Notes: a model not told the origin generated them from the sequence alone. Positions 1 through 5,447 are shown, counted from the first letter of the stretch. The stretch: 6,690 bases of DNA from an uncultured Collinsella sp. (GCA_900552995.1 USBX01000049.1:1-6690); one strand, 5' to 3'. Made by a program: numbers and translations.

Positions 1-49
1 ATCTACACGAGCCTTATCGTCGGCAGCGTCAGATGTGTATAAGAGACAG
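1..49 (+). other. Illumina Nextera i5 adapter (synthetic contamination)
   Basis: This is not genomic DNA. It reads ATCTACAC (end of the P5 oligo), an 8-base index GAGCCTTA at 9-16 (from memory the Nextera XT S521 index), the Read 1 tail TCGTCGGCAGCGTC at 17-30, and the Tn5 mosaic end AGATGTGTATAAGAGACAG at 31-49. Translated, it gives the familiar junk peptides MCIRDR and VSYTHLTLPTIRLV, so any reading frame touching it is artificial at that end. The same 49 bases close the window in reverse complement. Confidence 0.99.
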
Positions 50-773
50 GGTGAACAAAGCTCGAATCGTACGGTTCCAGCTCGTGGACCAGAGCCACCA
101 GCGTAGTCACCGTGCCACCCACCGCGACCAGACGCTCGGCGCGCTCAAAGTCGCTGGGCAGGCCTTCAAAATAGGCGGCAAACTGCTCGCCTGCCCACGC
201 GGCAGCGGCAGCAAGCTCGCCATCCGCGGGCGGCAACGCGGAGAAAAAGCGCTCCGTCACGCGGCGACAGCCGATGTCCAGCGAGCGCGTTCCCTCCAGC
301 GCAAAGACGCCGCGCTCCGGCGCGTACACGCCAGTCGCGAGCTCCGTGGATCCGCCGCCCGAATCGGCAACAATGATGCGCTCGCCGGCAAAGTCGTGCG
401 CCACGCCGAAAAACGTCAGGCGCGCCTCGACCTCGCCCGGAATCACCTGTGGCTCAAGCCCCAGATCGCGCAGGCCGTCCAGCAGCAGCGCGGCATTGGA
501 CGCATCGCGCGCGGCACTCGTGCAGGTGGTGCAGACGCACACGGCCCCAAAGGCACGGGCCTCGTCCACAAACATGTGACACGCAGCGAGCACACGCTCG
601 ACAGCCGCCTCGCAAAAGCGGCCCGTCGCGTCGACGCCCTCGCCCAGATCGGTAATCTCGGTATGCTTGGACGATTCCACAATCGCTCCGCCCTCGACCT
701 GGGCCAACACCAGTCGCGACGACACCGTTCCCAGGTCGATCGCGGCCACCTTATAGCGTTTGCAATTTGTCAT
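50..773 (-). CDS. Ppx/GppA family phosphatase, C-terminus cut by adapter
   Basis: Exopolyphosphatase / guanosine pentaphosphate phosphatase family, a cytoplasmic enzyme of the actin-like ATPase fold that removes terminal phosphates from polyphosphate or pppGpp. 241 genuine residues remain of a protein usually about 300 or more long; the residues after SFVH are adapter. Visible motifs are the phosphate-1 loop AIDLGTVSSRL (11-21), TCTSAARDA (83-91), the region around GEVEARLTFFG (113-123) where the family's catalytic glutamate lies, DSGGGSTEL (137-145), DIGCRRVTERF (166-176) and the adenosine-like VGGTVTTLVAL (218-228). The first loop has V17 where the family normally has Asn (GTNS). The ATG is preceded by GGAGGGGAG (788-780) with a 6-base gap. 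It lies 20 bases after the ftsB-like stop, so the two are probably co-transcribed. Family assignment is firm; sequence alone does not choose between polyphosphate and pppGpp as substrate. Confidence 0.93.
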
Positions 774-793
774 TGCGGGCTCCCCTCCGGGCG

Positions 794-1555
794 CTATTTG
801 CCGTTGGACACGACCGTTTGACCCTCGACGCCGTTAAACCCAAACAGCATGTCGAGCGCCTGGATGTACCACGGCGCGTCCTTGCCGACTTCTTCGATTT
901 CCTTGGCCACTTCGCTGGCCTTCTTGGCGTTTGAGGACTTTTTGCTCGACGACGAGTCCGAATCGTCGTCCAAGCCTAGCACGTCAATCTTCTTCTCGCC
1001 GGGCATCACCAGGCCCAGGTCCTCGGACGCCGCGTCCTTGATACCCTCCTCCGAGAGCAGCTTGTCGACGCTTTTTTGCAGCTCATCATTGTATTGCTGG
1101 CGAATCTCGACCTGCTTGGCCAAGATATCGCTCGAACGCTTTGCCACGTACAGATCGCGCACGGGGAAATACAGGCTCACGAGCACCAGCGCCACCACGA
1201 TACCGATAAACAGCGGACGCAGAGGGCCATGCGTAAAGTCATAGATCGCCTTGACCACCGCGTTGTCGTTGGCGTAATGCATAAAGTCCGAGCCCGAAAG
1301 ACGGTTCGAGGGCCTACTCGATTTGTCGTGTGCTTGAGTCGAGGGACGCGACGCATGCGACGAACGTGCCGGGCGCACCGGTCCATCTGCCAAGGTATTT
1401 GATTGAGCATTGGAGCGCGAGGTACTTGTCGGGCGCTGCGTGGAGCGGTCGGCGCCGGCATAGGCGGACCCACCAAGCTGCACCGTGCGCGCACGGCGAG
1501 GCGACGGCTCGCGCGAACCGGCGGAATAGTACCTGTTGTCGTAAATCTGATCCAT
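794..1555 (-). CDS. FtsB/DivIC-like septum formation initiator protein
   Basis: Single-pass divisome protein of the FtsB/DivIC family, expected to bind FtsL-like and FtsQ/DivIB-like partners and help activate septal peptidoglycan synthesis. Of 253 residues, 1-110 form a hydrophilic cytoplasmic tail rich in Ser, Arg, Pro and Thr, probably disordered. Residues about 115-131 (FIGIVVALVLVSLYF) are the only membrane helix. Residues 141-170 are a heptad-like coiled coil. Residues 169-188 (EEGIKDAASEDLGLVMPGEK) match the family's conserved region ending in LGLVxPGE. A strongly charged Asp/Ser/Lys stretch (192-215) and a final amphipathic region follow. I chose the ATG at 1555 because the frame upstream runs through the eno terminator and has no plausible start. 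The upstream AAGG gives only a weak ribosome binding site. The gene has its own promoter candidate and leads into the phosphatase gene. It is longer than the roughly 100-residue FtsB of E. coli, as expected for actinobacteria. Confidence 0.9.
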   Translation of the reverse strand: MDQIYDNRYYSAGSREPSPRRARTVQLGGSAYAGADRSTQRPTSTSRSNAQSNTLADGPVRPARSSHASRPSTQAHDKSSRPSNRLSGSDFMHYANDNAVVKAIYDFTHGPLRPLFIGIVVALVLVSLYFPVRDLYVAKRSSDILAKQVEIRQQYNDELQKSVDKLLSEEGIKDAASEDLGLVMPGEKKIDVLGLDDDSDSSSSKKSSNAKKASEVAKEIEEVGKDAPWYIQALDMLFGFNGVEGQTVVSNGK

Positions 1556-1598
1556 GTGCGCCTTGTGCGGTTGAGGTTTGTTTGCGCTAAGTCCTTTA

Positions 1599-1607
1599 GT
1601 TATAGCA
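1599..1607 (-). promoter_or_regulatory. Extended -10 promoter candidate for ftsB-ppx
   Basis: On the minus strand this reads TGCTATAAC: a TG extension plus TATAAC, which matches the -10 consensus TATAAT at five of six positions. No convincing -35 hexamer lies 16-18 bases upstream, consistent with an extended -10 promoter. Transcription would start near 1592, giving a leader of about 37 bases. It lies between the eno terminator and the ftsB-like ATG, where a new promoter is needed. Confidence 0.55.
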
Positions 1608-1646
1608 CGAGCGCCCGCACCGCCTTCGCCAGCCTTTGCTCGACAT

Positions 1647-1678
1647 AAAAAAGGCGCTGAGCCATATGGCCCAGCGCC
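1647..1678 (-). terminator. Rho-independent terminator of eno
   Basis: On the minus strand, GGCGCTGGGCC, loop ATAT, then GGCTCAGCGCC form an 11-bp stem with one G-U pair, followed directly by six T (1652-1647). It begins 74 bases after the eno stop codon. The stem is nearly symmetrical, but the opposite strand lacks a T tract, so it works one way, ending eno transcription before the ftsB-like gene. Confidence 0.92.
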
Positions 1679-1751
1679 CGACAGAACTCTGTAGCGTCTA
1701 GCTGGAGCGGGGCGAAGCCGAGTCCATCCCCTCCCCACCAGGCTCGTCTAT

Positions 1752-3041
1752 CTAGCGAATGTTGTAGAACGCGGCCTTGCCGGCGTAGTGCGCGCTGCCC
1801 TCGAGCTCGTCCTCGATGCGGATGAGCTGGTTGTACTTGGCGATACGGCCGCTGCGGCACGGGGCGCCCGACTTGATCTGGCCGGCGTTGATGCCCACGA
1901 CCAGATCGGCGATCGTGGAATCCTCGGTCTCGCCGGAGCGGTGGCTCACGATGCAAGCGTAACCGGCCTCCTTGGCGGTCTCGATGGCCTCGAGCGACTC
2001 GGTGAGCGTACCGATCTGGTTAACCTTGACCAGGATCGCGTTGGCGGCACCCAGCTCGATGCCCTTCTTGAGGCGCTCGGTGTTGGTGACGAACAGGTCG
2101 TCGCCTACGAGCTGCACCTTATTGCCAATGCGGCGGGTAAGCTCGACCCAGCCGTCCCAGTCCTCCTCGGCCATGCCGTCCTCGATGGAGATGATGGGAT
2201 AGGTGTCGACGAGCTTCTCCCAGTAATCGACCATCTGGGCACTCGTGTACTCCACGCCCTCGCCCTTGAGCTCGTACATGCCAGTCTCGGCGTTGTAGAA
2301 CTCGGTGGACGCCGGGTCCATGGCGTACATGAAGTCGACGCCGGGCTTAAAGCCAGCCTTCTCGACGGCCTTGGTAATGTACTCGAACGGCTCGGCGTTG
2401 GTCTTGAGGTTGGGCGCAAAGCCGCCCTCGTCGCCCACGCCGCCGCCCAGGCCGGCCTCGTGCAGCACGCCCTTGAGGGTGTGGTAAACCTCGGCGCACC
2501 AACGCAGGCCCTCGGCAAAGCTCGGGGCGCCCACCGGCATGATCATGAACTCCTGGAAGTCGACGTTATTGTCGGCATGCACGCCGCCGTTGAGGATGTT
2601 CATCATGGGCGTGGGCAGCAGGTGGGCGTTGACGCCGCCCAGGTACTGATACAGCGACAGGCCCGCCGACTCGGCAGCGGCGCGGGCAACTGCCAGCGAC
2701 ACACCCAGAATGGCGTTGGCGCCGAGATTGGTCTTGTTGGGGGTACCGTCCGCGGCAATCAGCGCGGCATCGACGGCGCGCTGGTCGAAGGCGTCGAGGC
2801 CCACGACGGCGTTAGCGCACTCGTTATTGACGTGCTCGACGGCCTGCGAAACGCCCTTGCCCAGGTAGCGGCCCTTGTCGCCGTCGCGCAGCTCGCATGC
2901 CTCAAAGGCGCCGGTCGAAGCGCCCGAAGGCACCATTGCGCGGCCAAAGCTGCCGTCCTCGAGCACAACCTCGACCTCGACGGTGGGATTGCCGCGGCTG
3001 TCGAGCACCTCGCGACCGTAGACGTCCAAAATATCACTCAT
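1752..3041 (-). CDS. eno: Enolase (phosphopyruvate hydratase)
   Basis: Cytoplasmic Mg-dependent glycolytic enzyme interconverting 2-phosphoglycerate and phosphoenolpyruvate; complete at 429 residues, the usual bacterial length. Visible landmarks: the N-terminal DSRGNPTVEVEV (14-25), the flexible active-site loop SGAST (39-43), His155, Glu164 in FQEF, catalytic Glu205 in GDEGGF, the three metal ligands Asp242, Glu287 and Asp314, catalytic Lys339 in the signature LVKVNQIGTLTES (337-349), SHRSGE (366-371) and substrate-binding Lys390. All expected catalytic residues are present. The only mild oddity is Gly398 in RSGRIAKYNQ, where many enolases have Asp or Glu. The ATG follows GAGAGGGAG (3055-3047) with a 5-base gap. 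It is a stand-alone transcription unit, with a terminator on either side, between mazG and the ftsB-like gene as in other actinobacteria. Confidence 0.99.
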   Translation of the reverse strand: MSDILDVYGREVLDSRGNPTVEVEVVLEDGSFGRAMVPSGASTGAFEACELRDGDKGRYLGKGVSQAVEHVNNECANAVVGLDAFDQRAVDAALIAADGTPNKTNLGANAILGVSLAVARAAAESAGLSLYQYLGGVNAHLLPTPMMNILNGGVHADNNVDFQEFMIMPVGAPSFAEGLRWCAEVYHTLKGVLHEAGLGGGVGDEGGFAPNLKTNAEPFEYITKAVEKAGFKPGVDFMYAMDPASTEFYNAETGMYELKGEGVEYTSAQMVDYWEKLVDTYPIISIEDGMAEEDWDGWVELTRRIGNKVQLVGDDLFVTNTERLKKGIELGAANAILVKVNQIGTLTESLEAIETAKEAGYACIVSHRSGETEDSTIADLVVGINAGQIKSGAPCRSGRIAKYNQLIRIEDELEGSAHYAGKAAFYNIR

Positions 3042-3095
3042 GCTGTCTCCCTCTCACTTGGAAACGTAGTGGATGCAAGCGACCGGCTGACCGTG

Positions 3096-3106
3096 CACCG
3101 TCGGTG
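3096..3106. repeat. 11-bp palindrome in the eno leader
   Basis: CACCGTCGGTG is a perfect palindrome of two 5-bp arms around one base, 55 bases upstream of the eno ATG, between the candidate -10 and the ribosome binding site. The loop is too short for a simple RNA hairpin, so if functional it would be a protein-binding dyad. A chance occurrence in GC-rich DNA is quite possible. Confidence 0.3.
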
Positions 3107-3114
3107 TGCCTCCG

Positions 3115-3124
3115 TAAGTTAGCC
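3115..3124 (-). repeat. Direct repeat GGCTAACTTA, copy 1 (eno-proximal)
   Basis: Read toward eno, the minus strand has GGCTAACTTA here and again, base for base, 35 bp upstream (3159-3150). The two copies flank the candidate -10 hexamer of eno, an operator-like arrangement. A one-base variant, GGCTAACTAA, occurs upstream of the ABC gene at 5509-5518. The core GGCTAAC resembles one half of the actinobacterial DtxR/IdeR iron box (TTAGGTTAGSCTAACCTAA), but no second half is present at any copy. Confidence 0.55.
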
Positions 3125-3140
3125 ATGTCGCACTTTTTGC

Positions 3141-3146
3141 ATTATG
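3141..3146 (-). promoter_or_regulatory. Candidate -10 element of eno
   Basis: The minus strand reads CATAAT, five of six consensus bases, about 100 bases upstream of the eno ATG and between the two GGCTAACTTA repeats. No clear -35 hexamer is seen at normal spacing, so the call rests on the -10 match and its position downstream of the mazG terminator. The implied leader is about 90 bases. Confidence 0.4.
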
Positions 3147-3149
3147 CCC

Positions 3150-3159
3150 TAAGTTAGCC
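3150..3159 (-). repeat. Direct repeat GGCTAACTTA, copy 2 (eno-distal)
   Basis: Second identical copy of the decamer, 35 bp (a little over three helical turns) from copy 1 and just upstream of the candidate -10. Spacing and placement suggest a transcription-factor site, possibly cooperative, but the regulator is unknown. Confidence 0.55.
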
Positions 3160-3180
3160 GAGGGATACACTTGTTTTTCG

Positions 3181-3226
3181 AAAAAATTAGCGGGAACGAT
3201 GAGGCGTGTCAGCCCGTCGTTCCCGC
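3181..3226 (-). terminator. Rho-independent terminator after mazG
   Basis: On the minus strand a perfect 10-bp stem, GCGGGAACGA / TCGTTCCCGC (3226-3217 and 3199-3190), encloses a 17-base loop with a small GGC/GCC inner pairing. TAA and six T (3186-3181) follow. It starts 5 bases after the mazG stop and separates the larC-yfcE-mazG unit from eno. Confidence 0.93.
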
Positions 3227-3230
3227 AGTC

Positions 3231-4091
3231 TTACTCCTCCGCCTTTGCGGCATCCCACAGGTCGTTAAGGCCGTGGGTCGAAAGCTCGGCAAGATCCACG
3301 TGGGCGTTGGCCGCCATCTGCTCCATCGCGGCCCAGCGACGGCGGAACTTTGCCGTGCTGGCACGAAGGGCGCTCTCGGCGTCAATGCCCTCCTTGCGCG
3401 CAACGTTGACCAGGGCAAAGAGCAGGTCGCCAAACTCCATCTCGCGCTCGGACGAGCCGGGCTCCTCGGCCTCAAACTCGGCACGCTCCTCGGCAACCTC
3501 GTCCCACACGTCTTGGACCGTCTCCCACTCAAAGCCCACGGCAGCCGCCTTGCGCGACACCTTCTGAGCCTGCATCAGCGCCGGCAGATGCGTGGGCACG
3601 CCGTCGAGCAGACCCTCGGGCGCAGCCTCGCCTGCCGCCACGGCCTTGTCCTTGGCAGCCCTCTCGGCAAGCTTGACCTCGTCCCAAATCTTGAGTACCT
3701 CGTCGGAGCTGTCGGCATCCGCATCGCCAAACACGTGCGGATGACGGCGGATGAGCTTGGCGTCGATATCGCGTGCCACATCGGCAAGTGTAAACTCGCC
3801 GGCGTCCGCCGCAATTTGCGCATGCAGTACCACCTGCATGAGCACGTCGCCCAGCTCCTCGCGCAGATGCGCCACGTCGTCCGCCTCGATGCAATCGAGC
3901 GCCTCGTAGGCCTCCTCGATCATGTTCTTGCCAATGCTGCAGTGCGTCTGCTCGCGGTCCCACGGGCAGCCATCGGGCTGACGCAGACGCCAGATGGTCT
4001 GCACCAGATGCTGCAGCTCGGCCGACGCGTCGACCAGCGTGGACAGGTCGCGCGAACCCTCGGCATTTTGCTGAGCCATATGCTCGGCCAT
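3231..4091 (-). CDS. mazG: MazG family nucleoside triphosphate pyrophosphohydrolase
   Basis: Cytoplasmic house-cleaning enzyme that hydrolyses (d)NTPs, including aberrant ones, to the monophosphate and pyrophosphate. 286 residues, with two tandem all-alpha MazG domains. The first (about 25-120) has LRQPDGCPWDREQTH (36-50), the metal motif E59-E60-x-x-E63 with E79-x-x-D82, and the family signature RRHPHVFGD (115-123). The second (about 170-260) also keeps EExxE (201-205) and E219-x-x-D222, so both sites look intact. The ATG at 4091 is chosen because GGAGGAGGA sits 6 bases upstream, inside the last codons of yfcE. An open frame continues to 4199 but lies wholly inside yfcE and looks non-coding. 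The 2-base gap to yfcE implies tight coupling. Unlike the E. coli relA-mazEF-mazG arrangement, no toxin-antitoxin genes are nearby. Confidence 0.95.
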   Translation of the reverse strand: MAEHMAQQNAEGSRDLSTLVDASAELQHLVQTIWRLRQPDGCPWDREQTHCSIGKNMIEEAYEALDCIEADDVAHLREELGDVLMQVVLHAQIAADAGEFTLADVARDIDAKLIRRHPHVFGDADADSSDEVLKIWDEVKLAERAAKDKAVAAGEAAPEGLLDGVPTHLPALMQAQKVSRKAAAVGFEWETVQDVWDEVAEERAEFEAEEPGSSEREMEFGDLLFALVNVARKEGIDAESALRASTAKFRRRWAAMEQMAANAHVDLAELSTHGLNDLWDAAKAEE

Positions 4092-4093
4092 GG

Positions 4094-4642
4094 TTAGTCC
4101 TCCTCCATGATCACGTGACGGAACGCACCGTCCTCGTAGATACCGTAGCCGTGCGTGCCGTCTTTGGGAATGCTCACGCTGCCGGGATTGAAGAGCCACA
4201 GGCCCGGGTGCGTCTCGCTCGCTTCGTTGACCTTGATGTGCGTATGGCCGTAGACGAGCGCGGAGCCCTCGGGCAGCGCGGGCGCGTGGTCGACGCTGTT
4301 GTGCATGCCGGCGCCAAAGACGTGGCCGTGCGTCAGGAACAGCTCGCGGCCGGTCTCGTCAAACAGGGTGGCGTAGTCGGCCATGACGGGAAAGTCGAGC
4401 ACCATCTGGTCGACCTCGGCGTCGCAGTTGCCGCGCACCGCGATGATGCGGTCGGCCAGGGCGTTGAGCAGCGGAATCACGCGCTTGGGGGCGTAATCGC
4501 GCGGCAGGTCGTTACGCGGGCCGTGGTAGAGCAGGTCGCCCAGCAGCACGATGCGGCCGGGCTGCTCGGATTCGATGGCGGCGCACAGGCGCTCTGTCCA
4601 GTATGCCGAGCCGTGAATGTCGGAGGCGATGAGGTATTTCAT
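4094..4642 (-). CDS. yfcE: YfcE-type metallophosphoesterase from an internal start
   Basis: Read from the ATG at 4642 this is a complete 182-residue phosphodiesterase, the normal size of free-standing YfcE (E. coli 184). It carries the full calcineurin-like metal set: SDIHG (Asp8, His10), GDLLYHG (Asp36), RGNCD (Asn72), LTHGH (His105, His107) and YGHTH (His133, His135). Family-specific stretches include HGPRNDLP, YAPKRV, AEVDQM and FNPGSVSIPK. YfcE enzymes are Mn-dependent phosphodiesterases active on artificial substrates; the physiological substrate is unknown. GAAAGGA 5 bases before this ATG is a good ribosome binding site, so free YfcE is probably made as well as, or instead of, the fusion. 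Its last codons hold the mazG ribosome binding site. Confidence 0.88.
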   Translation of the reverse strand: MKYLIASDIHGSAYWTERLCAAIESEQPGRIVLLGDLLYHGPRNDLPRDYAPKRVIPLLNALADRIIAVRGNCDAEVDQMVLDFPVMADYATLFDETGRELFLTHGHVFGAGMHNSVDHAPALPEGSALVYGHTHIKVNEASETHPGLWLFNPGSVSIPKDGTHGYGIYEDGAFRHVIMEED

Positions 4643-5182
4643 GGTGGTCCTTTCGGGTGGGGTTGATGGGGCTGGGCGTGGCGTGCCACTGGCCGCGCTA
4701 TTCAAATCGCAGCGCCGCGCTTGTGCCGCCTGCATCACGCGCTGGAGCGGCACGTTGTGCACGCGGGCGAGACGGGCGCAGTCCTCGTACTCGGGCGCCG
4801 CACGCTCACTGCCGTCGGGCAGGGTGGCCACCTTGACGGCTACCTCGCCCCAAGGCGTCGCCACCTGCTCAAAGCGGCGCGGCAGGCAGACGCGCTCCAT
4901 GACTTGGCGCCGGATACCGTTGGTCGTGGTTTCCAAAAAGATAATCGTCTGCAGGCGTTCGATATCCTCATGCGAGCAGATCACCTGCAGCTGCCAGCCG
5001 GGGCGGCCTTTTTTGCAGTAGAGGGGCAGCCAGTGCACCTCGCGGGCGCCTGCCTCGCGCAGGCGGTCGGCGGCATAGGCGAGTACCTCGGGCGACGCAT
5101 CATCGATGTCGCACTCCAGCTTGACGATGGTCTCGGGCGCATCGGTCTCGCGGGACAGCGGAGATGTACTTCCACGTTGCAT
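4094..5182 (-). CDS. LarC C-terminal domain fused in frame to YfcE-type phosphodiesterase
   Basis: The predicted product has 362 residues. Residues about 17-155 match the C-terminal half of LarC (former DUF111), the CTP-binding part of the cyclometallase that inserts nickel into the pincer nucleotide of lactate racemase. Visible motifs are LECDIDDASPE (22-32), CKKGRPG (56-62), FLETTTNGIRR (82-92) and PEYEDC (130-135). The LarC N-terminal domain is absent and an in-frame stop lies at 5263-5261, so it is not simply missed. A Pro/Ser/Thr-rich linker (about 156-180) follows, then a complete YfcE domain from residue 181, with no stop between them. The ATG at 5182 is preferred because GGAAAGGA lies 10 bases upstream; the GTG at 5221 has no Shine-Dalgarno. 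The linker looks like translated intergenic DNA, so this may be a young fusion, a lost stop codon or an assembly error. The larA, larB and larE genes are not in view. Confidence 0.75.
   Translation of the reverse strand: MQRGSTSPLSRETDAPETIVKLECDIDDASPEVLAYAADRLREAGAREVHWLPLYCKKGRPGWQLQVICSHEDIERLQTIIFLETTTNGIRRQVMERVCLPRRFEQVATPWGEVAVKVATLPDGSERAAPEYEDCARLARVHNVPLQRVMQAAQARRCDLNSAASGTPRPAPSTPPERTTMKYLIASDIHGSAYWTERLCAAIESEQPGRIVLLGDLLYHGPRNDLPRDYAPKRVIPLLNALADRIIAVRGNCDAEVDQMVLDFPVMADYATLFDETGRELFLTHGHVFGAGMHNSVDHAPALPEGSALVYGHTHIKVNEASETHPGLWLFNPGSVSIPKDGTHGYGIYEDGAFRHVIMEED
4097..4105 (-). promoter_or_regulatory. mazG ribosome binding site overlapping the yfcE end
   Basis: The minus strand reads GGAGGAGGA immediately before C and the yfcE stop TAA, and 6 bases before the mazG ATG once the stop is counted. 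The same bases encode the Glu-Glu-Asp tail of YfcE. The site fixes the mazG start at 4091 and implies translational coupling. Confidence 0.8.
4648..4654 (-). promoter_or_regulatory. Internal ribosome binding site for free YfcE
   Basis: The minus strand reads GAAAGGA, 5 bases before the ATG at 4642. It lies inside the open frame of the LarC-YfcE fusion, in the linker-coding part. It is the main evidence that YfcE is also translated alone, and that the linker was once a 5' leader. Confidence 0.7.
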
Positions 5183-5280
5183 ACGGTCCGGATCCTTTCC
5201 GCACGGGCTCGTTTTATTCACCCAAACGCTAGCACATCGGACGTGGCACAGGCGTGACTTTCATCCGTCGCCGCCCTCGT

Positions 5281-5363
5281 CCCCATCCAAACGTGTACGT
5301 CAGTCTCCAAACATGTCATTTTTTATCGGTTTTGGAGGCTGACGTACACGTTTTGGAGCGGGG
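5281..5363. repeat. Long near-perfect inverted repeat (25-27 bp arms)
   Basis: Left arm 5287-5311 (CCAAACGTGTACGTCAG then TCTCCAAA) and right arm 5330-5356 (TTTTGGAGGCTGACG then TACACGTTTTGG) pair along their whole length. The exceptions are T5304 opposite G5338, one extra T in an outer run, and one unpaired T inside. Outside the arms, CCCC (5281-5284) can pair with GGGG (5360-5363) across a small internal loop. The 18-base loop is T-rich. T5304-G5338 is a wobble pair in a plus-strand RNA but an A-C mismatch in a minus-strand RNA. No T tract follows on either side, and the position upstream of two divergent genes also argues against a terminator. It may be an interspersed intergenic repeat, a structured leader or an operator. 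Confidence 0.9.
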
Positions 5364-5403
5364 CCGCACACGATCAGAATTGCACCCGCACTCCGTCCAC
5401 CAC

Positions 5404-5447
5404 AAAGTTCGCCGCACTCAACAATTTTGAACTTTCTACGCAGTTCA
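5404..5447. repeat. Overlapping AGTTC/GAACT dyads
   Basis: AAAGTTC (5404-5410) pairs with GAACTTT (5429-5435), and TGAACT (5428-5433) pairs with TGAACT on the other strand at 5442-5447 (AGTTCA), 8 bases apart. Three half-sites sharing AGTTC in 44 bases, upstream of the ABC gene, look like a possible operator. The arms are short, so chance is not excluded. Confidence 0.4.

Noticed and set aside
33..821. Plus-strand ORF of 262 aa starting MCIRDR
   Set aside because: Its start lies in the adapter and the rest is antisense to the phosphatase gene; no family resemblance.
1556..1738. 61-residue N-terminal extension of the FtsB-like protein
   Set aside because: It would be read through the eno terminator hairpin and upstream of the promoter candidate; its sequence is not protein-like.
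1788..3122. Plus-strand ORF of 444 aa opposite eno
   Set aside because: Shadow of the enolase reading frame in GC-rich DNA; compositionally biased (Leu, Val, Gly, His), no domain and no ribosome binding site.
3115..3159. Full DtxR/IdeR iron box at the eno promoter
   Set aside because: Only one half-site is present in each repeat; the symmetrical second half is missing.
3171..4097. Plus-strand ORF of 308 aa opposite mazG
   Set aside because: Antisense shadow of mazG that also crosses the mazG terminator hairpin; no recognisable protein features.
4092..4199. 36-residue N-terminal extension of MazG
   Set aside because: It overlaps yfcE out of frame, is Arg-rich junk, and the strong ribosome binding site points to the ATG at 4091.
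5183..5221. GTG start at 5221 for the LarC-YfcE gene
   Set aside because: No Shine-Dalgarno precedes it, while GGAAAGGA precedes the ATG at 5182; the extra 13 residues do not belong to the LarC domain.
5281..5363. Inverted repeat as a transcription terminator
   Set aside because: No T tract follows on either strand and both neighbouring genes start rather than end here.
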